The position numbers and the translations under genes are program-made. Below, piece by piece: positions 1 to 5,324 of a stretch of DNA of 5,324 nucleotides. Below the pieces are notes generated by a model. That model had not been told where the DNA came from. It did not search any database and saw nothing but the letters and a program-made list of their open reading frames with translations. Source of the DNA: Victivallales bacterium (GTDB lineage Bacteria > Verrucomicrobiota > Lentisphaeria > Oligosphaerales > Oligosphaeraceae); contig CAAGMX010000466.1 in NCBI GenBank assembly GCA_900771165.1, positions 1-5,324 of the forward strand. Reading direction: 5' to 3'. Numbering within the stretch: the stretch's first letter is position 1; the number at the start of each line of letters is the position of its first letter.

Positions 1-94
1 CCGCCTTCTCCGTCTCCGCCCCAGGGGGAATCTGAAAGACCCCAAAGCCCAGCGCCGGAATCCGATGCCCGTCTCGCAGTAAAATGCCTTCCAT
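1..94 (-). CDS. Aldo/keto reductase, N-terminal part only (runs off the left edge)
   Basis: The gene reads leftwards from an ATG at 94-92 and is cut by the window edge after 31 codons. The visible protein begins MEGILLRDGHRIPALGFG and continues VFQIPPGAETEKA. The stretch 'dG..iPaLGFGvfqip..ae.e.AV' is the typical first strand and cofactor-loop region of aldo/keto reductases, NADPH-dependent cytoplasmic enzymes that reduce aldehydes and ketones. A GGAG Shine-Dalgarno site lies at 105-102, seven bases before the ATG, which supports this start. The catalytic Asp-Tyr-Lys-His residues lie beyond the window, so activity and substrate cannot be judged. It lies behind the terminator that follows the tRNA remnant, so it probably has its own promoter. 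It is most likely native chromosome rather than part of the defence locus. Confidence 0.82.
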   Translation of the reverse strand, partial: MEGILLRDGHRIPALGFGVFQIPPGAETEKA

Positions 95-123
95 ACGATG
101 ACTCCGTAAAGAAAAAAGGGGGA

Positions 124-156
124 ACAAAAAAAGCCGCTGGGGGGGACCAGCGGCTT
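124..156 (-). terminator. Rho-independent terminator downstream of the tRNA-Ser remnant
   Basis: A perfect 10-bp inverted repeat, AAGCCGCTGG (131-140) and CCAGCGGCTT (147-156), encloses a six-base loop. On the minus strand the stem runs straight into a T tract (132-126). The plus-strand side has no T run, so it works leftwards. It lies 14 bases beyond the CCA end of the tRNA-Ser sequence and before the reductase start. It is therefore the natural terminator of that tRNA, and its survival suggests that this side is the original chromosomal context. Confidence 0.85.
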
Positions 157-170
157 CAGCGGAAAGGGAA

Positions 171-248
171 TGGCGGAGAGGGGGGGGATTCGAACCCCCG
201 GTAGCATTACTGCTACGACGGTTTAGCAAACCGTTACTTTCGGCCACG
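171..248 (-). tRNA. tRNA-Ser(GCU) 3' portion; 5' end missing, probably a pseudogene or attachment-site remnant
   Basis: Read on the minus strand, the sequence has a D-loop-like piece (GTGGCCGAAAG, 247-237) and an anticodon stem-loop ACGGT-TTGCTAA-ACCGT with anticodon GCT. A class II variable arm follows (GTAGCA/TGCTAC around a GTAA loop, 216-201), then a T arm GGGGG-TTCGAAT-CCCCC and the end CCTCTCC-G-CCA (181-171). A long variable arm with a GCU anticodon identifies serine. The matching 5' acceptor strand (expected near GGAGAGG) is absent: the bases upstream read GGGCGTTGC and cannot pair. D-stem pairing is also lost, and the C run holds one base more than a 7-bp acceptor plus 5-bp T stem needs (position 182). 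A functional cloverleaf is therefore unlikely. It resembles the displaced 3' end left when an element integrates into a tRNA gene. An automatic tRNA caller might still report it as a tRNA. Confidence 0.75.
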
Positions 249-569
249 CAACGCCCTGGTGGTGAGGATAGGACAACGCGGATCCGCTCTGATTTCAGTT
301 CCCGTTTATCCCTTAATTCGGGAAGCCTTCTTTTGTGCCAGGCCTGCGGAAAACAACCCCTTCTCCCCAAAAAGGAGAAAAAGGAATCCGTTCTCGGGGA
401 GGGAACGAATCGGTCATCCCAATTCTTGCGTGAGGACATAATGTAGTATAAAGGGGGGAATCAGCCTGTATTTTGCGGGGCCATTCCGAGGGAAATCCCG
501 GGCAAGTGTTTACATTATTTCCTCGCATGATTCGGCACGGAAATACGGGACAAGACAAAAGGACAAGAC
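249..569. other. Non-coding stretch between tRNA remnant and defence operon
   Basis: I see no convincing gene in these 321 bases on either strand. The short open frames have no recognisable protein motif, and none has a good ribosome-binding site that I could find. Visible structures are a perfect 10-bp palindrome GCGGATCCGC (278-287), a small hairpin TTCTCC/GGAGAA (361-366, 374-379) with no T tract on either side, a weak promoter candidate, and the direct repeat at 548-570. If the tRNA remnant is an integration scar, this is the terminal, non-coding end of the island. Confidence 0.55.
426..452 (+). promoter_or_regulatory. Candidate sigma-70-type promoter for the operon
   Basis: TTGCGT (426-431) and TATAAA (447-452) resemble -35 and -10 boxes, but the 15-base spacer is shorter than the ideal 17. 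CATAAT (437-442) is an alternative -10 without a good -35. Either would give a leader of roughly 105-125 bases before the ATG at 570. The assignment is weak and rests on motif similarity only. Confidence 0.3.
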
Positions 570-570
570 A
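548..570 (+). repeat. 10-base tandem direct repeat overlapping the start codon of gene 1
   Basis: GGACAAGACA occurs at 548-557 and again at 561-570, separated by AAA. The last A of the second copy is the first base of the ATG of the methyltransferase-like gene. The second copy also contributes the AAAGGA (558-563) that is the likely ribosome-binding site. The repeat could be an operator for autoregulation or a simple duplication. Confidence 0.6.
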
Positions 571-1607
571 TGGCGATAAGCCAATCCCTTCGCCAATTGG
601 GAATGCTCGACCTTCTGGAAACGGATATCCTTCGGGAAGATGAGGAGATTCTCAAGTGGCTTTTGAAAGACTGCTCCACAGGACGGAATATCCTCTGGGC
701 GACCAATGATTATGCCCCATTGGGGGAAGGCTACGGCGCCAAGGATGAAATCCTTCCGGAACGGATTACCGGGGAAAAGACCCTCGTCATCCAGCCACGC
801 ATTGCCAAAACCCAGCAGGAGCAGGACAAGCGCACCCGCCAGAAGGCAGAGGTCTTCACGCCTTCCTGGGTGTGCAACAAGCAGAACAATCTTGTGGATG
901 CGGCGTGGTTTGGGCGCAAGGAGCCCATTTTCAATCGAGAGATGGACACCCCCGAAGGCAATACCTGGAAGGCGACAAAGAAGCCCATACGATTCACTAC
1001 CCGGAAGACGTGGCAGGAATACGTCAGGGCGACCCGGCTGGAAATCACCTGTGGAGAAGCCCCCTATCTCGCTAGCCGATACGACACCGTGACCGGCAAT
1101 ATCATCCCTTTGCCAGAGCGCATTGGTCTGCTGGATCGCAAGCTGCGGGTGATCACGGAGAATACGGCAGGCGACCGTGAAAAGTGGAAGTATTGGGCAC
1201 TGATTGCCCTGCAGAATATTTACGGATACGAGTATCAGGGGGACAATGTGCTTCTGGCCCGGGAAAACATCCTTTGGACCATCAAGGACTACTATCATCA
1301 GGCCTTCCATGCCGAGGTGCCCCGGGTCTTCTTCCGCCATTGCGCCGAAGTGGTCTGCTGGAATATCTGGCAGATGGACGGCATGAAGTATGTGGTGCCG
1401 GAATCCTGCCACGAAGAGAGGGAAGCCACTCCCCTGCTGTTTTCCGGCATGGAAGGGAGCAAGCCAAAGCCCTGCCCAGGCTGCCAGAAAAACGATGTCA
1501 CCAAGCACAATGGCACCCGTTGCCGAATCATGGCATGGCGCACCCGCAAGCAGTGCTTCTTCATGCCGCCCTTTTCCTTTGAACCGATCCCGGAGGCCAA
1601 ATCATGA
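570..1607 (+). CDS. Methyltransferase-like 'M subunit' lacking the catalytic motif IV (R-M system partner)
   Basis: The 345-residue cytoplasmic protein has no signal peptide or membrane segment. The ATG at 570 follows AAAGGA by six bases. In order, it shows features of a gamma-class N6-adenine DNA methyltransferase. Motif X is AEVFTPSWVCNKQNNLVD (93-110). Motif I is LEITCGEAPYL (157-167), with acidic E158 and G162. Motif II is IYGYEYQGDN (217-226), with acidic E221, followed by helix residues LLARENIL. A motif III-like NIWQMDG ends with D270 and G271. It then stops: the (N/D/S)PP(Y/F/W) motif that contacts the target adenine is absent. The C-terminal tail instead has CPGC (302-305), H313, C318 and C329, a possible metal site. 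I recognise it as like proteins labelled 'restriction endonuclease subunit M'. It is translationally coupled to the next gene by an ATGA overlap and probably works with it. Roles that fit are SAM binding, target recognition or scaffolding; independent methylation is doubtful. Confidence 0.72.
   Translation: MAISQSLRQLGMLDLLETDILREDEEILKWLLKDCSTGRNILWATNDYAPLGEGYGAKDEILPERITGEKTLVIQPRIAKTQQEQDKRTRQKAEVFTPSWVCNKQNNLVDAAWFGRKEPIFNREMDTPEGNTWKATKKPIRFTTRKTWQEYVRATRLEITCGEAPYLASRYDTVTGNIIPLPERIGLLDRKLRVITENTAGDREKWKYWALIALQNIYGYEYQGDNVLLARENILWTIKDYYHQAFHAEVPRVFFRHCAEVVCWNIWQMDGMKYVVPESCHEEREATPLLFSGMEGSKPKPCPGCQKNDVTKHNGTRCRIMAWRTRKQCFFMPPFSFEPIPEAKS
1592..1596 (+). promoter_or_regulatory. Strong Shine-Dalgarno site fixing the start of gene 2
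   Basis: GGAGG lies seven bases before the ATG at 1604, inside the last codons of gene 1. Together with the ATGA overlap (1604-1607) it sets the start of the large gene. It suggests that ribosomes finishing gene 1 re-initiate directly, giving matched amounts of the two proteins. Confidence 0.8.
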
Positions 1608-4600
1608 CTGCGGCTCCCTTCTCGTTCTCCCCCACATGCAACTACAAACTCATCTACGTCTTCTCCGTGGACATCCCGGACCACAAGGGGTGTCTGAAGG
1701 TGGGAATGACGGAGGTCAACACCCCGAAAGACGCTGACGAACTGCCCCCCAATTGTCCTGAACTGAATGCGGCGGCCATGAAGCGCATCAAGAGCTATAC
1801 CAACACCGTCGGGGTCAAGGCGAATCTGCTCTACACGGAAATCGCCGTCAGGGAGAAGACAAACAAGGAAGGAAAGATCCTTCGGGAAGGTTTTAAGGAC
1901 AAGGCGGTCCATGCCGTCCTGGTGCATTCCCACGTGGTGAAAAAGGTGTTCAAGGGAACCACGGCAGGCGAATGGTTTGAAGTGGATTTGCCGACGGTGA
2001 AGAAGGCCATCCAGGCCGTGAAGGAAGGCAAGCCAGCCCTGTCCTCCCAGTACGTCCCCACGGAAGCCCCCCCCATCCAATTGCGGGAGGAACAGCGGGA
2101 CGCCGTGGATAAGACCCTGGCCCGGTTTAAGAAAAAGAATGACATGCTCTGGGACGCCAAAATGCGTTTCGGAAAGACCCTGACCGCCCTGCAGCTCATC
2201 AAGGAAGGCAACTTCCCGAAGGTGGCCATCATCACCCATCGCCCCGTGGTCCATGATGGATGGGAGGAAGATTTTCACAAGATCTTCCGCAAGAGTGATT
2301 ACCACTATGTGGACAAGTCGGCGCTGACGGCTTCCAGCTACAACGCCCATGACCAGCAGGAGAATGATGAGAAATTGGCGAAACTGGTGGACAGCCATCA
2401 GCATTTTATCTACTTCGCCTCCCTCCAGGATTTGCGCGGCTCCCAGCGCGTGGGTGGCAAGTTCAAGAAGAACGAGGGCGTCTTCGACTTGGATTGGGAT
2501 CTGGTCATTGTGGATGAAGCCCATGAGGGAACCCAGACCAGTCTGGGAGACGCCGTGGTCAAGGCAATGGTCAAGAAGAACACCAAGGTCCTGGCGCTCT
2601 CCGGGACGCCGTTCAATATTCTGGATCACTACGAGGAGGAGGCCATCTATGTGTGGGATTATGTCATGGAGCAGACCCGGAAGAACACCTGGGAGGAGAA
2701 GCACCCGGGGGAGCCGAATCCCTACGCCGATCTGCCGCAGCTGAATATCCTCACCTACTCTCTGGGGGAGGACTTCCAGGGCTACACTCAGGAGGATTTG
2801 GAGGGAAAGGCCTTCAATTTCCGGGAGTTCTTCCGCACATGGACCGGCGACGAAGAGCAGGACGGCCGAAAGATGCCAGAGGGAGCCAAGGTGGGAGATT
2901 TCATCCACCGGGAGGATGTGAAGCAGTTCCTCCACTTGATCACCAAGGAATCCGAAACCAGCCGCTATCCCTTTTCCACAAAGGAAACCCGGGCGCTCTT
3001 CAAGCACACTCTCTGGATGGTGCCTGGGGTCGCCGCCGCCAAGGCATTGAGCAACATGCTCCATGACCACGTGGTGTTCCAGCATTTTGGCATTGCCAAT
3101 GTGGCCGGGGAGGGCGACGATTACGAGGAAGAACATTATGACGACGCCTTGGCCCAGGTCCGAAAGACGATTCAGGATCACGAATATTCCATCACGCTCT
3201 CCTGTGGCAGATTGACCACGGGCGTCACGGTTCCCGAATGGACGGGGGTCATGATGCTGGCAGGCTCCGTCAATGTGTCGGCCTCGGCCTATATGCAGAC
3301 CATCTTCCGCGTCCAGTCCGCAGGCTGCATCGATGGCAGGCAAAAGGAAAATGCCTACGTCTTCGACTTCGCCCCGGATCGGACGTTGCGGGTGTTGGCG
3401 GAAGCGGTCCAGATTTCCCGGAAGGTGGCCAAGAACGATTCCCAGGAGGAAAAGGCAAAGAAGGCCCTCGCCGATTTCCTGAACTACTGCCCCGTGATTT
3501 CCATCGAGGGCACCCGCATGGAACCCTATGATGTTCCCAAGATGATGGGACAGCTAAAGAATATTTTCGTCATGAAGGCGATTCGCAACGGCTTTGACGA
3601 CCCGGCCATCTATTCGGACAAATTGATGAATCTGACCGACGTGGATCTGACCAAGTTTGAGGAGCTGAAGGGGATTGTGGGGGAATCCAAACAGACCGTC
3701 ACGCCGACTTCCGTTATCATCGACGACCAAGGCTTTGATGACGAGGAGCATGCCAAGGATCCGGAGAACAAGAAGCCCCACAAGGAAAAGACAGAGGAAG
3801 AGAAGGAGAGATTGGCGGAACTGAAAAAGAGGAAGGAAGAGCGCAAGCGCGCCATCTCCATTCTCCGGGCCATCTCCATCCGAATGCCCCTGCTGATCTA
3901 CGGCGCCGACGTTCCCTGGGAACAGAAAATCACCCTCCAGGATTTCCCCTCTTTGGTGGATAAGGAATCCTGGAAGGAGTTCATGCCCGAGGGCGTGACC
4001 AAGGCCATCTTCGAAAAGTTCGTGGAATACTACGACGCCGATGTCTTCGTCAATGCGGGAAAGGAGATTCGCCGTCTGGCACGCTCGGCGGACAAGCTGG
4101 CCCCCACGGAACGGGTGAAGCAAATCGCACGGATCTTCAGCTACTTCAAAAACCCGGACAAGGAAACAGTCCTCACCCCCTGGCGGGTGGTGAATATGCA
4201 CCTGGCCGATACCCTCGGCGGATGGTGCTTCTGGAATGAGGAGTTCACCGAAACCCTGGAAGAGCCACGCTATGTCCAACAGGAGGAGGTCACCAGACGA
4301 CTCCTGGGAAACAACAAGTCACGGATCTTGGAAATCAATTCTAAGTCCGGATTGTATCCCCTGTATGTGGCCTATTCGCTGTACCGAAATGCCATCGGCG
4401 CCGTCCCCGAAGAGGAAATCTCACCCCAGTGGCGCACAAAATGCTGGAAGAAGGTGGTCGGAAATCATCTCTTTGTAGTCTGCAAAACGCCTATGGCCGT
4501 ATCCATCACAAAACGAACGCTCATGGGGTACCAACCCGGACAGGTGAATACCCAATGCTTCAAGGAGCTAATCCATACCTTGAAATATGACCCCGAGCAG

Positions 4601-5324
4601 TTCGTGGAAAAAGTCAAAAACGGAAATCTTTGGAATCATGAGGATCTGAACATGAAACAGCTGGAATTCGATGCCATCGTGGGGAATCCCCCGTATCAAG
4701 AGGAAGTTGCAAAAAAAGTTTCAGAAACCAATGGGCAAGCTCCTCGTCAAAACGTATTTCACTATTTTCAAATCGCAGCAGATAAGGTTTCCTGTAAGTA
4801 TACTTCATTGATTTATCCAGGTGGTAGATGGCTTCATCGGTCTGGAAAGGGAATGGATAAATTCGGTCTGTCTCAAATCAATGATCCCCATCTTGTTAGA
4901 ATTGATTTTTATCAGAATGCAACTGATTTATTCCCCTCTGTCGCTATTGGTGATGGCATTACCTTGGTATTCAAGGATATGCGAAAAACAATACCCGGTT
5001 TTACATATGTCTACCATATGGGCGGTGATAGCCAAGCTTATAAATTGTCTGCGCCTGGAGATGAGTTGATTCCATTAAATCCAAGAAATCTTTCAATACT
5101 CTTGAAAACAAGAGATTTCATGAAGAAACATAGCTTAGAGGCATTATCTAAGAATGTTTATTCTCGTTCATTTTATGGAATCGAAAGTGATTTTATCGAA
5201 ATGCATTCTGAGTTGGCAACTCCATTGGATGAACAGTCTGTTCCTAATTTTAATAAACAGGTCAAACTTCTAACAAATGACCAAGCAGGTAAAGCTGGAC
5301 GTGCAAAATGGTATCTTGTAGATA
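1604..5324 (+). CDS. GIY-YIG-like nuclease / SF2 helicase / Eco57I-like adenine methyltransferase fusion (type ISP-like R-M enzyme), 3' end beyond window
   Basis: The frame stays open for 1240 codons to the window edge. It starts at an ATG overlapping the previous stop, with GGAGG seven bases upstream. Residues about 14-130 look like a T5orf172/GIY-YIG nuclease: LIYVFS (16-21), LKVGMT (31-36), R61, DKAVH (99-103) and GEWFEVD (122-128). Residues about 158-600 are a superfamily 2 translocase: Walker A-like MRFGKT (187-192), IITHRP (209-214), DEAH (304-307), SGTPF (333-337), LTTGVTVPEW (537-546) and YMQTIFRVQ (563-571). A lysine/glutamate-rich helical segment (727-749) lies in the coupler. The methyltransferase part has motif X-like VLTPWRVVNMHL (856-867), motif I-like ILEINSKSGLYP (908-919) and FDAIVGNPPYQE (1022-1033). 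SLIYPGGRW (1068-1076) and LFPSVAIGDGI (1109-1119) follow, as in Eco57I-type enzymes. Motif I lacks a clear GxG, and the motif II position (LFVVCKTPMA, 956-965) lacks an acidic residue. The likely role is ATP-driven restriction of unmodified DNA plus adenine methylation. The 3' end is AT-rich and probably exchanged. Confidence 0.8.
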   Translation, partial: MTAAPFSFSPTCNYKLIYVFSVDIPDHKGCLKVGMTEVNTPKDADELPPNCPELNAAAMKRIKSYTNTVGVKANLLYTEIAVREKTNKEGKILREGFKDKAVHAVLVHSHVVKKVFKGTTAGEWFEVDLPTVKKAIQAVKEGKPALSSQYVPTEAPPIQLREEQRDAVDKTLARFKKKNDMLWDAKMRFGKTLTALQLIKEGNFPKVAIITHRPVVHDGWEEDFHKIFRKSDYHYVDKSALTASSYNAHDQQENDEKLAKLVDSHQHFIYFASLQDLRGSQRVGGKFKKNEGVFDLDWDLVIVDEAHEGTQTSLGDAVVKAMVKKNTKVLALSGTPFNILDHYEEEAIYVWDYVMEQTRKNTWEEKHPGEPNPYADLPQLNILTYSLGEDFQGYTQEDLEGKAFNFREFFRTWTGDEEQDGRKMPEGAKVGDFIHREDVKQFLHLITKESETSRYPFSTKETRALFKHTLWMVPGVAAAKALSNMLHDHVVFQHFGIANVAGEGDDYEEEHYDDALAQVRKTIQDHEYSITLSCGRLTTGVTVPEWTGVMMLAGSVNVSASAYMQTIFRVQSAGCIDGRQKENAYVFDFAPDRTLRVLAEAVQISRKVAKNDSQEEKAKKALADFLNYCPVISIEGTRMEPYDVPKMMGQLKNIFVMKAIRNGFDDPAIYSDKLMNLTDVDLTKFEELKGIVGESKQTVTPTSVIIDDQGFDDEEHAKDPENKKPHKEKTEEEKERLAELKKRKEERKRAISILRAISIRMPLLIYGADVPWEQKITLQDFPSLVDKESWKEFMPEGVTKAIFEKFVEYYDADVFVNAGKEIRRLARSADKLAPTERVKQIARIFSYFKNPDKETVLTPWRVVNMHLADTLGGWCFWNEEFTETLEEPRYVQQEEVTRRLLGNNKSRILEINSKSGLYPLYVAYSLYRNAIGAVPEEEISPQWRTKCWKKVVGNHLFVVCKTPMAVSITKRTLMGYQPGQVNTQCFKELIHTLKYDPEQFVEKVKNGNLWNHEDLNMKQLEFDAIVGNPPYQEEVAKKVSETNGQAPRQNVFHYFQIAADKVSCKYTSLIYPGGRWLHRSGKGMDKFGLSQINDPHLVRIDFYQNATDLFPSVAIGDGITLVFKDMRKTIPGFTYVYHMGGDSQAYKLSAPGDELIPLNPRNLSILLKTRDFMKKHSLEALSKNVYSRSFYGIESDFIEMHSELATPLDEQSVPNFNKQVKLLTNDQAGKAGRAKWYLVD
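4697..5324 (+). other. AT-rich 3' segment of gene 2 (probable swapped target-recognition region)
   Basis: From just after the NPPY codons (4685-4696) GC drops: 60-base lines at 4741, 4861 and 5101 contain 22, 21 and 18 G/C, against 34 and 36 in lines at 2521 and 4201. G/C at third codon positions falls to about a quarter or a third (5 of 19 codons at 5162-5218), against about three quarters at 2522-2578. The frame continues without a stop. The bases from about 4561 to 4690 are intermediate (about 42-43 %). In gamma-class enzymes the target-recognition domain lies C-terminal to motifs IV-VIII, so this is the part expected to be exchanged to change specificity. Its end is not in the window. Confidence 0.7.

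Noticed and set aside
278..287. Perfect palindrome GCGGATCCGC as an operator or recombination site
   Set aside because: One 10-base palindrome in GC-rich DNA is not unusual, and no second copy or flanking structure was seen.
361..379. TTCTCC/GGAGAA hairpin as a terminator
   Set aside because: The stem is only six base pairs and neither strand has a T tract after it.
259..558. Small frames (60 and 81 residues) in the spacer
   Set aside because: They have no recognisable protein features or convincing ribosome-binding sites, and they overlap each other on opposite strands.
1563..1574. MPPF (residues 332-335) near the C-terminus of gene 1 as a degenerate methyltransferase motif IV
   Set aside because: The first residue is Met instead of Asn, Asp or Ser, no hydrophobic strand with a preceding FD precedes it, and only ten residues follow. 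It is most likely a chance match.
510..3343. Long minus-strand open frames (510-1508 and 1298-3343) opposite genes 1 and 2
   Set aside because: They are shadows caused by the GC-rich codon bias of the plus-strand genes. Their translations have low-complexity Leu/Gly/His-rich composition, show no motifs and overlap clear domains.
3554..4279. Minus-strand 241-residue open frame
   Set aside because: It is antisense to the coupler region of gene 2, with no ribosome-binding site and no recognisable motif, and the plus-strand frame is uninterrupted here.
4821..5069. Small plus-strand frame of 82 residues in the AT-rich segment
   Set aside because: It is an alternative frame of the methyltransferase end of gene 2, which itself shows conserved motifs (SLIYPGGRW, LFPSVAIGDGI) through the same bases.

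Overview
The window looks like the left edge of a bacterial genomic island carrying a restriction-modification-type defence locus. Most of it is moderately GC-rich (sampled 60-base lines give about 57-60 % GC). The genes are tightly packed, with Shine-Dalgarno sites, a four-base ATGA gene overlap and a Rho-independent terminator. The sequence does not let me name the species or phylum.

Left flank (1-170): the first 31 codons of an aldo/keto reductase run leftwards off the window, preceded by a minus-strand terminator. Next to it (171-248, minus strand) is the 3' part of a tRNA-Ser(GCU). The anticodon arm, long variable arm, T arm and encoded CCA are well formed. The 5' acceptor strand is missing and the D-arm pairing is not recognisable. 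A displaced tRNA 3' end that still has a terminator behind it is the usual far-end scar of an element integrated into a tRNA gene. The native chromosome would then lie to the left and the island to the right. No integrase is visible.

Bases 249-569 hold no convincing gene, only a weak promoter candidate and a 10-base direct repeat running into the next start codon.

The core is a two-gene operon on the plus strand. Gene 1 (570-1607, 345 aa) is a methyltransferase-like 'M subunit' with motifs X, I, II and III but no catalytic (N/D/S)PP(Y/F/W) motif. Gene 2 (from 1604, running off the right edge; 1240 codons visible) overlaps it by four bases. It is a large fusion in this order: a T5orf172/GIY-YIG-like nuclease domain, a superfamily 2 helicase (DEAH, SGTP), a coupler with a charged helix, and an Eco57I-like adenine-methyltransferase domain with NPPY. 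The order nuclease-translocase-coupler-methyltransferase-specificity matches single-chain type ISP restriction enzymes, but with a GIY-YIG-like nuclease and an extra, catalytically incomplete methyltransferase partner. Gene 2's own SAM-binding motifs look altered (no clear GxG in motif I, no acidic residue in motif II) while it keeps NPPY; gene 1 shows the reverse. The two may therefore complete each other.

Inside gene 2, right after NPPY, GC falls to about 30-37 % and third codon positions become A/T-rich with the frame intact. This suggests that the target-recognition end of the enzyme was swapped in from another source.
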